64,000 nt of DNA from Mimachlamys varia. Its lineage: Eukaryota; Mollusca; Bivalvia; Pectinida; Pectinidae. Within the stretch, counting starts at the first letter, position 1, and every line of letters starts with the position of its first letter. The stretch covers positions 23,720,792-23,784,791 of the forward strand of contig OX392532.1 in NCBI GenBank assembly GCA_947623455.1, written 5' to 3'. The position numbers and the translations under genes were made by a program. Below, in pieces: positions 34,292 to 46,030 of the stretch. The notes under the pieces were generated by a model, which was given only the letters and a program-made list of their open reading frames with translations, was not told where the DNA came from and searched no databases.

Positions 34292-34696
34292 AACAACTAC
34301 ATCAGTTTCATTAGGGTTAAAAAAAGCTTTACCCGGTGTTCTATGGCTAAAATATTATTTATATTCTGTTCAGTTTCCGTTCTTCTGTTCGCGGAATATG
34401 CAGGGGAAGTATTGTAAATACAGACACCAATGTACATTAATATGTGTCAAGGAAGGGAATGGTTCTAGTTCAGAACCTTGTGGAACACCAGCCAATATAT
34501 ATCTTTTATATGAATACGTTTCCCCTACAAAAAAAGTTCACATGTAGCACCATTTACCCAATTATAAGCCTTACCTTGATACGTTTTATCCATCAAGCTT
34601 TTTCAGTAAACCATGATACCAAACACTATCAATAACGTTTGATAAATGTAAAATACCATACATGCTCACTTTTTATTTTCTTATGCTACAAACATG

Positions 34697-35250
34697 ATTA
34701 TAATGATGCAAGCTTGAATGTACTTCACTGGAATATTAACTGATTTAGAAAATGGACAAAATCCTGTTTCAGACGGGCAGACGGACGAGTTTATGCTAGT
34801 CGAACGATCGGTGTCGTGGTGTGGGGAGTGCGATAGAGTTATACATGTAGTCAAGTGATACCTATTTTGTAGTTGACATTTGCCACATTATTTTATATTA
34901 TCCAAGTATAAGAGAGAAATTGTTTCATCTTTATAATTTTAAAACGGATTAATTGTATACATGTATAAACTCACACCAAGGAATTCTCCCCGCTCTATAC
35001 TAATACGTATTCGGATCCATGCTTAATGCGAAATCTCTAACTATACCCAAAAGCCCCATGTATAGCAACATGTACTCGCTCAACAAAAGTAAACGGTTGA
35101 CACTTTATTAAAACTTTGTCATGTGTACATGCATCTATATTTATATTTTCACCTCCACCTCAATGAAACTAGTAAACACTAATGACTTAATTTCCCAATG
35201 AGTTGAGTAGGACACGCGCTTTTTCATTTCTTGCGAAATAAAACATACGC
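34697..35250. repeat. Flanking segmental-duplication block, copy 1a
   Basis: TGATGCAAGCTTGAATGTAC through CCCAAAAGCCCCATGTATAG to CACGCGCTTTTTCATT aligns collinearly with 62912-63460 at a constant offset of 28215. A shorter piece also recurs at 61945-62110. Confidence 0.8.
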
Positions 35251-36002
35251 CAAACTAAATAAAAAAAAAACGTTATAAATTGGTGTTTTTGTCTTGTGTT
35301 CAATAATTAAAACTATTGCTTAAAATAGATTGGGTTATTGAAATCAAAGACTGTTTTCTCTGCAATGTGTATGCAGATACCATAATTGTGGATTTGTTCC
35401 ATTGGCGTATTTGTTCGCCCAAATGTTTTGGTGTATTTGTTCGCAAGTTCAAGTGTGTAAAGTGTTTGTTTGCCAAAGGTAGAATTCTTGAGTGGGAGTT
35501 ACTTCCCTTTGTACAATGAAGCTGGGTGCTGAGAACATCTGGATACTCGGAAGTTCGAGAAATATTTTAACAAAGGGGGCGCCGTTTAACGGATGCTTCC
35601 TTTCAAATTTTGGAAACATAGGGTAATGATGGGAAATTGAGATAGAGAGAATAATATTGAAAAATTTAAGTGTATTGTGGTAATAGTTAAAAATTGTTAT
35701 TCCCATTCAACCCGCCCGAGAAATTGTTTTATATCATATTACGTTGTTGTTGCTCTTGGTTTTCGTTTTTGTCTTTGCAGAATTGATAGTCTAAAGATTA
35801 CAATTTAGCCAGTTTTAGAGGAGCAAGTTGGAGCATAAAGGTATGGATCGTAGAGTTACGGCACGGCTTTCAAGTGTTCTTGAACTTCTTGGCGTTCGCG
35901 CTTCGCACACCTTCAACTATAGACCTATAGTTATAATTTTCGTTAGCTTATCACTAACTTGGCCACTGTTCCCAGGGTCAAGCTTTAAGTGCACTTGATG
36001 AA
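35251..36002. other. No gene recognised; absent from the other duplication copy
   Basis: This stretch interrupts the duplicated block relative to 63.46 kb. It contains CACCAAACTAAATAAAAAA, GTTATAAATTGGTGTTTTTG words (about 35250-35290) also present in the 505-bp repeat, so it is part of the same local repeat history. Confidence 0.4.
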
Positions 36003-37012
36003 TTTTGTGTAGTCAAGTTTAATATCTGAAGTTGTGGACATTGTGAATATTTCAATATTGTTTGGGCTGGCCATATACCTTTGCTGTCGGCAGCCAATTA
36101 TTTTGTACACACCCGTGACCAATATACACCAAACTAAATAAAAAAAATCCCGTTATAAATTGGTGTTTTGTTTTCAATAATTCATGATTTGTTTACAACG
36201 GGTATCGTTATTGTTGTGTACAGCCTAGCTGTTTTACATGCCAATGAGATATGCCAGTATCATATCGAAGACAGCTATTGAAATACTTACAATACTAACA
36301 AAATGCTGATATTTGCGAAAGCATCAATTCCAGATATATCGGTCCTAAATTCCTAAGTCAACTTAATGATCGTGCGAAATGTGATCAGAATTCGTGATTT
36401 TAATTTTTGTTTGATACTAAAAGCAAATGTTTTGATTATGGTGGCATTTTGTCGAAAATTGATCTAAACATTCAAAAGTGTAAAATCCTCTATAAACCTT
36501 AGTTCAGTTTTGTGTAGTCAAGTTTAATATCTGAAGTTGTGGACATTGTGAATATTTCAATATTGTTTGGGCTGGCCATATACCTTTGCTGTCGGCAGCC
36601 AATTATTTTGTACACACCCGTGACCAATATACACCAAACTAAATAAAAAAAATCCCGTTATAAATTGGTGTTTTGTTTTCAATAATTCATGATTTGTTTA
36701 CAACGGGTATCGTTATTGTTGTGTACAGCCTAGCTGTTTTACATGCCAATGAGATATGCCAGTATCATATCGAAGACAGCTATTGAAATACTTACAATAC
36801 TAACAAAATGCTGATATTTGCGAAAGCATCAATTCCAGATATATCGGTCCTAAATTCCTAAGTCAACTTAATGATCGTGCGAAATGTGATCAGAATTCGT
36901 GATTTTAATTTTTGTTTGATACTAAAAGCAAATGTTTTGATTATGGTGGCATTTTGTCGAAAATTGATCTAAACATTCAAAAGTGTAAAATCCTCTATAA
37001 ACCTTAGTTCAG
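36003..37012 (+). repeat. Perfect 505-bp tandem duplication
   Basis: 36003-36507 and 36508-37012 read the same at every position I compared, with period 505 confirmed by two landmarks (AGTCAAG at 36011 and 36516; AGTTCAG at 36501 and 37006). A single diverged copy is at about 63470-63808. Confidence 0.85.
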
Positions 37013-37203
37013 GTCCAAAACTAGCTACAACAAATTATCTGGCACATGTTATCCGTCGCTGTACCGTGTGCATACTTTAAAAGTTTGCATTTTTCAGCCG
37101 AATCGGTCGTTATGTCCAAAATGAAAAGTCGCCAAATCACTCATATATGTAACCAATATCATCATTTACACGATGCAAATATGTCATTATTAACCTTTAG
37201 ATA
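37013..37203. repeat. Flanking segmental-duplication block, copy 1b
   Basis: Continues beyond the tandem repeat and matches 63809-64000 with offset 26797 at the right end. It lies 393 bp from the last exon of copy B. Confidence 0.8.
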
Positions 37204-37595
37204 CACACATCATTCAATTCCAGTAGATTGTAAGTCCTACCATATACTGTACACTTGTGAAAAAGTTTATTTATAAGCATACAGTAACTATAGGCAAACT
37301 AAGTACAGCTAGTGCAAAATATGACCGACATACCTTATCAATGTATGTTGTACATACCCTGCATACATTCTGTATCGTGTACATTAATTGTACCTTCTGT
37401 ACACTAGATATAAAAGACAAAATCGGGTCAACATTTAGATGTTTTTTTATTTCGTTGTTGTAGCAATCAATATGCTAATGTAATTATCGTACTCCTAAAG
37501 ATAAGTAAAAACATTATTATTGAAAATGTGACAAAAACATTATTGGAGCATTAATTGCTATTTTAAATACAACACTCCATGATTGCATTGATCCC

Positions 37596-37778
37596 CTACA
37601 ACATTGGTACAGAGTCTCCACAATTATTGATAATAATACCCTCTCGTCCTGTCAGATTAAACCAGAATATTTGTTTCCAGGTAAAGTCCGCCAATTGTTC
37701 CGAGTCTCTGTACATGTCCGCTGCCTTCTCATCAGCTGGAATCCAGTGTGTTGTATGGCGGGCAAGATGTCTGAGACG
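37596..37778 (-). CDS. Copy B exon 14: C-terminus and stop
   Basis: 60 residues and TAG. Starts RLRHLARHTTHWIPADE and ends NCGDSVPML. Acceptor tttag. Confidence 0.92.
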   Translation of the reverse strand, partial: RLRHLARHTTHWIPADEKAADMYRDSEQLADFTWKQIFWFNLTGREGIIINNCGDSVPML

Positions 37779-38029
37779 CTAAAAGGAAACGAGCGATATC
37801 CAACATAATTTTGTTTTGGTAAAATACATGTTTCTCTCTTTAAATATAAACACATAATTCGGTATTAATATGAAAATAAATCGTACTCCTTTATCGTTCT
37901 CTTTCAATTTCAACAGTAGTTAAAAACCAATACATATATTTCATTATTAAAAAAAGGATGAAACAGATGTGTGTTGAAATGTTTGATTTGGTTTGTGTCC
38001 GTTTAATGATCTATTTATATATATGGTCA

Positions 38030-38250
38030 TTAAATGATGACTTAACACACACCTATTATGCACCTTTAAAATTTAGAAATAGATACAGTATGCCGAAAAA
38101 ATGAATTGAACTGCACCATACAGCTGTTTCGTCCTCATAGGACTCTTCATTGATGCTAGAAACCAAAGAGTTGAAATCCAAAATTTCTAAACTAATGTAG
38201 AAGCAGAAGGGTCAGGTGCGTAAAACCGCTTTAATTATTTATGAAAATGA
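38030..38250 (+). repeat. R2 repeat in intron 13 of copy B
   Basis: GATGACTTAACACACACCTA, then CAGCTGTTTCGTCCTCATAGG and CTAATGTAGAAGCAGAAGGG. Confidence 0.65.
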
Positions 38251-38514
38251 ATTAGAGAATATCGAAGCGTTAACAAAATTATGAGATATGTCGAGTTTTA
38301 GTGGTGGGGAAAAAAAACAAAGTTCCCGGAGAAAAACCACCGACTAATGGACAGTACCGGCAACTTTCCTACGTAGGCCTCAAACCGACGACCCAGAGGT
38401 TCAGGGCTAGTGGTAGTAGAATGCCAACCCCTCGAAAACACAGACACCTAGTGCACCAAGGTCCTCTTTTAATGAATTAGCTGTTTATATGACGTAATAC
38501 AAGACTCTTTCATG

Positions 38515-39025
38515 ACCAGGGGTGTACAATAGGGGAATTCCACCCAAAGAATTTCCCTATCTCACACCTTTGGCCATGATAGAGTATTTTCCTCTCATTT
38601 CAACTACCTGAAAAAGCTCAAAAACCATGAAAACACTTTTGATTCGCCACTCTTTGGAAAAACTATAAACTTTTCTCATGACCTTTTTTGACGAAAACAA
38701 ATGATACAGCGAGATTAAGCAAATCCCATATTTGCAAACACAGTTTGCGCAGAAAAAAACAATCCCACTTTCTAATGTACACGGTTAAAATATCGTGGAA
38801 GGTTCATTTTCATCATGTCGCCATTTTTCTCTTTTCGGCATCAGAATTTACCGAACTCGTGATGTCACGTCATTGTTGCACAATTGTGACGTCACGACGT
38901 GGCTGTATTGTATGGGTAGGTGTGTAATACAATCGCAGCGATCATGGTGTATTGCCTTAGACAGGCCAGTATTACACACAGCGATCATGGTGTATTGCCT
39001 TAGACAGGCCAGTATTACACACCTA
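38515..39025. mobile_element. Candidate small DNA-transposon-like insertion in intron 13 of copy B
   Basis: Left side GGGGTGTACAATAGGGG and right side CAGTATTACACACC look like imperfect inverted ends. Inside are a hairpin with TGACGTCA (38858-38896) and an exact 43-bp tandem duplication (38937-38979, 38980-39022). Confidence 0.35.
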
Positions 39026-39212
39026 GAAATTAGAGAAAACCTAATACTAACTAAATCAAATATCGATTGCTACATTATAAAGGTGCAATCATATATATGA
39101 CATTGAACTGACTTTTTAACTAGTCTCAGTCATTAAAAATGAAAACCACAATATAAACAGAAATAATACTACATGTTATAATTCATACTGCATCAAACGA
39201 AAGTGCACACAC

Positions 39213-39380
39213 CTGGATCATCGTTCCTTCGGCTTTCACTGTGACCCAAACACAGTAGCCAAGAGCTGGTAGTAGTGGCACAAACGTAAAACACCATCCT
39301 ATGGCTCGGGCATACACAGGGTAGTTGTAGTCTCCGAAGGACGGCGGCTTATACGTAAAGATACTGACCACGAGGAGACA
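39213..39380 (-). CDS. Copy B exon 13: TM11-TM12
   Basis: 168 bp, open. Encodes CLLVVSIFTYKPPSFGDYNY then PVYARAIGWCFTFVPLLPAL; the changes relative to copy A cluster at its ends. Confidence 0.93.
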
Positions 39381-39555
39381 CTAGGGAAATAAGGTTATGA
39401 ATCACCGTTTATTATATCATAAAAGCTTTTCTTTGATAATGCGTGTGATCATGTAGAACTGCTCCTTAACATCATAAACAATGGGCCATAACTGATTATT
39501 CAAGTATTTCATTGATAGCAATTTCAAACAACAAGCCTGACTACTTTTATCATAT

Positions 39556-40580
39556 TTAAACAAGAGCAACGCAACGCGGGGCATTATTCGCCCGTCGGAC
39601 TCTATTAGACGAGATTTATGAGATTGAAAGTAGGCAATGTCTCAAGTTAAGTTCAAAATAGGTAAAATAAAATTCTTAATTGTCGGTGGTCTAATTCTGC
39701 ACACAAAAAAATCAAAGTAAACACATTTTCTACATATTGCCCTGAATGGCCATAAAGTAAATAATGTCTTATCAAACTGCTGTTCTGAAAAACACAACTT
39801 TATGTCATAATAATTGAGTCTACCAAGTTTGAAAGAAATCAGTTGAAAACTGTATAAGATCTCTGGATAAACGAAAGTTTACGACAGGAACACATTTTCT
39901 ACATAATGCCCATATTTGGCAATTATACAACGCTGTGTTAAAAGTTGGTACATATACAATTCAACAAAACAAGTAAATATGTTAAACATTATTGCTTTTT
40001 AAAGTATAATACCAAAATTGAGAGGAATTAAAGAGAGCACAAAACAGTTCTAACGTTTTCTACATAATGCCCGAAATTGTATCAAACATAAATCTCACTC
40101 AAGGGGCCATAACTCTAGTAAATGTTGTCAAATGTAACTGCTGTTCAGGAAAACACAATTCCATGGCGTGATGATTATGTCAGTACAGTTTGAAAAATCT
40201 ATATTGAAGAATGTAGGAGATCTCTGTACAAACGAGTTTACGACAGAAACGCATTATTACAAAATACCCATATTTGGCAACTTTGCAATGCTGTTACGCA
40301 AAAAGATGTAACGAAACCCGTCATATATGTTAATTATTCTTACTTTTCGAAGTACTGTACCAACTTTAAGAGGAATTGAAGAAAGCACAAAAAACGTTTT
40401 CTACACCCAAATTGTATCATATATGAAGTCCCAAATAGCCAAACCTCAAGTAGATATTGTCGTTCAGAAAAAACAACTTCATGGCATGGCGATTAAGCTC
40501 ATCAACTTGAAAAGAGATCGGTTGAAAACTGTAGATCTCTGGACAAATAAACGTTTACGACGGACGGAGTCGTGATACAT
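39556..40580. repeat. Tandem array R8 in intron 12 of copy B
   Basis: Begins ACAAGAGCAACGCAACGCGG. Units share TTTTCTACATAATGCCC, GGGGCCATAACTCTAGTAAA, CTGCTGTTC.GAAAA.CACAA and GAGATCTCTG.A.AAACGA words at about 200-300-bp spacing, ending near GACGGACGGAGTCGTG. Confidence 0.6.
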
Positions 40581-40690
40581 TGTGTCCGAAAATAGACCCC
40601 AAAAAAATGCCGATTATTAATAGTGTCGAAAAAGAAAAAAAAATAATGAAATTAGGGCACTTAAACAGGCAGGCAAAAAGATGTTTGTAC

Positions 40691-40791
40691 CGTGAGAAAC
40701 ACTGGCATAACGAAAGCTGTACTTAAGCGGATGATGGCGGGAAGTGGCCGGTTAAGCATCAGGCGGACGTCACGGTCAATTCGGTGCATAC
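40691..40791 (-). CDS. Copy B exon 12: TM11 region
   Basis: 101 bp, open. Encodes GMHRIDRDVRLMLNRPLPAI then IRLSTAFVMPVFLT. Confidence 0.93.
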
Positions 40792-40879
40792 CTGAAAAAA
40801 TACAGGAAATGATAAGTCTGTAAGGTTTTTGTTCATTGAACTCATAATGTAATTCTGTTATAAACGGGTGCATGATTCT

Positions 40880-41125
40880 TAAAAGATGATTTAACACGCA
40901 CACATGGTACACCTTTTAAATTTAGTAAAAGATACATTATGCCGTCATTTTTAAAAGGTGGGAATCGAGATTTTTTAAACTAATGTAGAAGTGTAAAATG
41001 CGTAAAATCTCTTTAATTGATGAATTTAGAAAAAAAGATACAATTAGTTCTGTATAATTTTAAATCGTACTTTAAAAGTGTACATTATGAACCATGCCAC
41101 TACTAAAATGAGATAACTGTCAATG
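40880..41125 (+). repeat. R2 repeat with internal deletion, intron 11 of copy B
   Basis: TGATTTAACACGCACACATG start; the CGTCC...CTAGGGGCC segment is missing, then AAAAGGTGGGAATCGAG and the rest of the unit to GAGATAACTGT. Confidence 0.55.
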
Positions 41126-41129
41126 AGGG

Positions 41130-42611
41130 CTCTATAATGTTATTAAGGAATTTTTCTGCGTCATGAGGCCAAATCATATATTTTATGTTGACTTGTGGGC
41201 AAAAACCTTGGAACATATTCCAATGCCACAGAGGTACCTACTTTTATTTACCATATCACATGCAAGATTAACTGTTTGAATTAATTTCACCTGTTTATCT
41301 AGTCATTTACATCATTGTTTTCATTATATTTACAACTTTTCATTTTCAAGAAAAATATCAATACTTTGATCGCAGTAAGCTTAGAACACAAAAGTGTTAA
41401 AGATTTACTTTCAAAATGAATTTTTGATGAAAAAGGAGCACGTTCGGGTACGTCAAATATCATACCATATTTATGTTGATTAAATTTAATGTAACAAAGA
41501 CAAGCATGTGGATATCTTCCATTTATCTCCAGTTATTGAAATTGCTTCGCTTTGGCATCAAATGTGTTTATAAAATGAAGTTCAGCTCGTCGACCGTAGT
41601 TATCCAACTCGTGCAACAGGCTAGTAGTCTTGTGTTTTCTGCCTACCTATTGGAAAATCGTAACACCTCGATGGTTCACCGAAAGCCTTGCGATGTGTGG
41701 AGCCAGTCGTAAATCGCTAAAAAATGGTATCAAATGTATTTTATCCCTCTGTGTATTATTTGCTTTCCGTATTCCGGCAGTGTTTTTACGCCCTACAATT
41801 TGCTTTCGTTTGGTTTTTACATGTAGGGTCGTTTAAAGTGGCCTTCCGTTGTAAACGATCGAGTGTATGTGATGAGTGTGGGTTTATTTGGAAGGGTGCA
41901 GAATGTTCGTGCAAGACTCTTCGCAATTGTCCGGAACTTATACCAATCTAAAGTGCTTAAACACTGAAGAATAATCGCCGTCAATACACCTTCTACAGGG
42001 AGAAGTAGCTATCTCTTGTATGTCATGGTCAAAGGACAGAACCCAAAGCCTTCATCATCGGGGCGAGCGATGATGTCTCATAGGCGTCAGATGTTTTATA
42101 ATTGAGTAGATAATTGCTAATATTTACAGTCTACACTGACATGCACTCGATAACAATTGCTAAACAAACTATCATTATCACCGCATAACTGTGACAAATC
42201 TCTATGACGTCGACAACAATACATGTGGGCGGAGCTATGCAAATCCTACAGTTTGAAATTTCAACAGTAAACGTGGGCGGAGCTTGCAAATTTCATTGTT
42301 ACATTTATTGAACCATTCCCACGTTTATTAGTTTTGAAATGAAATCTGTTTCCGAAGATTGGAATATAATGAACAAAATAGTTACGAACATTTCACAGAA
42401 ATATACTGTAACTTTCTAGTTTTTTAGGTTATCGGGGGATAACTACCATGGAAAACGCCGGTTATTGAATTTACCCGTTTTCCACTGTAGTTTTTCCCCG
42501 GTTACATAAACAAAATAGAAAGTGAATCCTTAATTATTTCGATATAGTTATGTCTTAAAAATCTGTGCCAGGTAAATAAAATGTTTTATTATCATTTATC
42601 AAAGCGATCAA
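41130..42611. other. Intron 11 of copy B: R7 debris and two GGGCGGAGC words
   Basis: R7-like minus-strand debris at about 41820-42070. At 42225-42290 the motif TGGGCGGAGCT followed by TGCAAAT occurs twice about 55 bp apart, after a TGACGTCGACA word. Nothing else recognised. Confidence 0.35.
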
Positions 42612-42760
42612 AAAACATCAGAGAATACCACAGCGTCAACAAAACTATAACCAGAACTAAAAATTGATTAAACTAGATGCAAAGACCCTCGTAAAAGTAC
42701 AAGAGAATAAGACCAGGTGTTTCGGAAGAAAAGCGTCTTCTGCTTCGTTGACAACAGTAG
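42612..42760 (-). repeat. R1 3' tail fragment in intron 11 of copy B
   Basis: CAGAGAATACCACAGCGTCAAC, ACCCTCGTAAAAGTACAAGA and CTTCTGCTTCGTTGACAACA, 80 bp from exon 11. Confidence 0.55.
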
Positions 42761-42840
42761 CCCTACATTCAGGGCAATAAGCTCCTGAGGACCTGAAGGG
42801 AACTATTGCTAGTAAAATCAACAAAACATATAAGTTTTAC

Positions 42841-42940
42841 CATAAATCCAGGCAAACACGATACTCTCAGCCATACAAATCAACATGACACTCCAGGTTC
42901 CTGTGTACCAGTCCACCAGTTGGAACATGTAGACTCCTGC
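42841..42940 (-). CDS. Copy B exon 11: TM10
   Basis: 100 bp, open. Encodes AGVYMFQLVDWYTGTWSVML then ICMAESIVFAWIYG; the gate Asp is kept. Confidence 0.93.
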
Positions 42941-43009
42941 CTGATTAATAAATAAATGTTAAAACTAGTTAATAATACAAATACACTCACTTTAAAGACC
43001 TGACGTTCA

Positions 43010-43140
43010 CTTTGTACTTTTCTATAATGGTCTCCGTGTAAATATTTCTTTTGTTCATATTTTCTCCTCGTTTAAGCGATTTTGATTTCAGATAATAGTA
43101 TTGTTGACGCCTTGATATATTCTGATTTTCTTACAATGTT
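43010..43140 (+). repeat. R1 3' tail fragment in intron 10 of copy B
   Basis: ATGGTCTCCGTGTAAATATT, then CGATTTTGATTTCAGATAAT and TTGACGCCTTGATATATTC. Confidence 0.45.
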
Positions 43141-43389
43141 GAAGTCCTAATGCTTTAGCCATGTATATACTATCACAAGATGTTAACAATATGGCTTAGC
43201 ATCAATCACTGTCAAAATGTTACAGATCATTCTTTTATATTATTAAACTACACAGCATAGCAAATCGCTTGATAATTGTTGTGTCACCAGCGTGGTGGTG
43301 TAAGACTTTGGGATACTCATAGGAAAAGAAGACCAGTCATAATTTCAACATCCGGTAAGGACAGATACTATTTCGCCAGAACATAAATT

Positions 43390-43985
43390 TAGTGGAGAGG
43401 GGTCAACGACCACCCTCGATATGCGACTAGTGTACATCAACGCTTATACGTTTGGGAGACGATCATTTGGCCATCTTCCTGGATGATTGGCGTGGGGATT
43501 ATCAAACCAGGACGGGCAACACCACTAGAGAGTGAAGCGCCAGTGCCGGAACCTAGTATGAGCAGCAGCAAGAACCCAGAACTAGAGATGGAAATATCAT
43601 TGCTAGTCCCAGTTATGATATCAACTTCATCTGAGGAGCGTTGGGAGTAGCAGGGCTAGCATTCAGTTTGGAATACTTAGCCAAAGAACCGAGATTCTTT
43701 TTGTTAAGTGTTGCCATAACTATACCTGAAGGCCAGACGATCCAGTTCGTTAAAAATACCAGGATCAAAGTACAACATCAAGGACGGGGATTATAAAAAC
43801 ATTTTTTGCCAGTGGACTACTTAACAGTAAAGAAGACAGAGACAGCGACACTGCCAGAAGGAACGACCTTCACATTAACAGACTACTGAACGAGGGGCCA
43901 CGAATGCAAGAAGACGACAGAGACGTTAAGCCAGACAGAATGAAGGGGAAAAGGAGCATTTATGTAAGCTAGGGATTGGCAGGAT
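43390..43985. other. Compositionally distinct, purine-rich segment, unrecognised
   Basis: Less AT-rich than its surroundings and rich in AG/GA words. A short open stretch on the plus strand reads TPLESEAPVPEPSMSSSKNP before a TAG near 43650. It could be a decayed retroelement gag or a captured exon; I do not recognise a domain. Confidence 0.3.
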
Positions 43986-44248
43986 AGATTTCATAAAGTA
44001 TTTTGAAGAACAGTTGTCATGGTTTTAGATTAGTGTATCCACTTGCTAGTTACTGCTCCATGCTTGACGCTCAGCATTATTAGAGTGAAACGACTTGTTC
44101 AACCATTGTTAGTATAATGTGACCGGTTAAGGTGTTCTGCTGGGTGTCTTCATCATTATACTTCAGAGTGGAAGATGATTAAATTGGCAAACGATCGGGG
44201 CTATCGTACTATTAGTTTAAATAAACTAGTGCACAATCCATACTATAG

Positions 44249-44309
44249 CCGTATCTGACGTCACAAAATAACTTTAGTTTGGAGAGAAATCTTGTGATGT
44301 CAGATACGG
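44249..44309. repeat. Hairpin with TGACGTCA, intron 10 of copy B
   Basis: CCGTATCTGACGTCACAA (44249-44266) and TTGTGATGTCAGATACGG (44292-44309) are inverted with one mismatch over 18 bp and a 25-base loop. Confidence 0.7.
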
Positions 44310-44391
44310 ATTATTTTCAGAACTTGATTTTTTTTTATTAATTTCCTTTACAGAATATTTTAAAACTCGCTTAAAACTCTATATTTATATC

Positions 44392-44630
44392 GGTCGGGTG
44401 GTGAAAGGGATAGCGGACTTGACTTTCACCAAGGCGGCCGGGGTTCGATTCCCCGACCGAACGTGAAAAAGTATGAGGTCACCTGCCCGATCACGCGGGT
44501 TTTCTCCGGGTACTCCGGTTTCTTTCCGCAATAAGACCCCTCAAGCGCTTACGTCCGGGCCAACAAAAGTGCTTAATATAAGTTTGATAATTTTTTCATG
44601 ATTGTTGTAAAATAAATAACGTTTATATTT
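44392..44630 (+). repeat. SINE R3
   Basis: GGTCGGGTGGTGAAAGGGAT, GGCCGGGGTTCGATTCCCCG, CGGGTTTTCTCCGGGTACTC and TTGTTGTAAAATAAATAACG; nearly full length. Confidence 0.78.
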
Positions 44631-44939
44631 ATATTTGAATCGTTCTTTCAGTTTGGTATGAGGTATGGTAGAGGAAACATTTAGGAGGGTTGTTGAAGTT
44701 TGGGAAAACAATCTTCTAAATTTTTCAAAATTCACATCCCGTCATATACCATTCTCGAGAAAACAGCGTCAACATATCTTTGTTTAAGGTTCAGCAAGCC
44801 ACCGAAAGAAAACAAAAGCCACCCTAAACAAGTTCTATTCCATAAATAAATTCTGATCGCAATCAAGGTATTTCAGGGTTTTAAATTAAATTAAGGTGGC
44901 TACTTTTTCACTAAGGGGGCTGGTTGAACTAGTATGGTA

Positions 44940-45425
44940 GAAAAAATACTAGCGTCAACAAAACCCATAACTTACACTCAAAAGTGACTAAACTAAGGGT
45001 AAAATATGAACAACGGAACATATTTACACAGAGACCTTTGAAAAAGTGTCATTAGTTGAGTAAGTGCTTTTTGCTTCATCGAAGACAACCGCCATGTAAA
45101 TCTAGGTCACATCCAAAAAATTGTCACGGTCTAAAATTGGTAATTGAGATATCAGTCTCAATCGCGTCAATTATGCATACTAATGTGCATATTAAAAAAA
45201 ACGAAATTCATAACTTTCAAGGAAATATAATATTTTTTAAAGAAATTAAGGTTGCAACCATAAAATTTGCTCATAGTTGTCACCAATCTGCATCTCTTTG
45301 ATCCCCGCGCCGTAAGTTTGTTCGTAATCAGCCGAAATCTATGACAAATATCTCGATTTTTAAAGCAAGCCCTATAATAACACATAAGCTGCGCAAGTTG
45401 ACACCATAGGTTGAAGAGGAACCGT
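44940..45425 (-). mobile_element. R1 relic, tail and RT C-terminus, intron 10 of copy B
   Basis: Reverse tail CTAGCGTCAACAAAACCC, CATCGAAGACAACCGCCATG, and RT-derived peptide words on the minus strand (FKNRDICHRFRLITNKLTAR then MSKFYGCNLNFFKKYYISL). It ends 70 bp from exon 10. Confidence 0.6.
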
Positions 45426-45492
45426 TAGGTCGACAAAAAGACTAACGACTTGCACATTTATTGTGTGGTCGAACATGGTATACGATAATTAC

Positions 45493-45624
45493 CTGTGTAG
45501 CAAATGGCAAACCGATAAGAAACATCACAACACTGACGATGGTAAGGAGTGGTATCCTCCGATTGTTCAACATTTCAGGCAACATTTCTTCAAAGATCAT
45601 CAGAAACGGTTCTGTCAATATTGC
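45493..45624 (-). CDS. Copy B exon 10: TM8-TM9
   Basis: 132 bp, open. Encodes AILTEPFLMIFEEMLPEMLN then NRRIPLLTIVSVVMFLIGLP. Confidence 0.92.
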
Positions 45625-45914
45625 CTGTGAAAAAGTTTTTATATTTCAATACTATTATACTTTACCAAGTTTGACATTATTAAGGTAAGACGACTTATTT
45701 TTATTTATGTTCTTAATATTTTATGCTATCAGAATAGTATGAAATATAGATGCCGCGCACTATCTCATAATTTCATACCTCAAATTATTTTCATCTTTTT
45801 TGTTTACGTTCCATTAAATGCTTGTCTATTCGAAATATCAAGCTAATTAATTGTCCATTTCAGTTCTGTTGTTTTGCTTTTAAAGTAGTATATATGTACG
45901 CTTGCAATAATCAC

Positions 45915-46030
45915 CATGGCATCCATTCCTGGTAGTAGAAGGCCCAGATAAAAAATGGCACACCAAAGTTGTGATAAGGGGAAGTAACTCAGGGCCTTTG
46001 GATAGGCTATAAATCCAATAGAAAAACCAC
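45915..46030 (-). CDS. Copy B exon 9: TM8
   Basis: 116 bp, open. Encodes GFSIGFIAYPKALSYFPLSQ then LWCAIFYLGLLLPGMDAM; Ala replaces the Na2 Ser after the conserved Asp. Confidence 0.92.
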
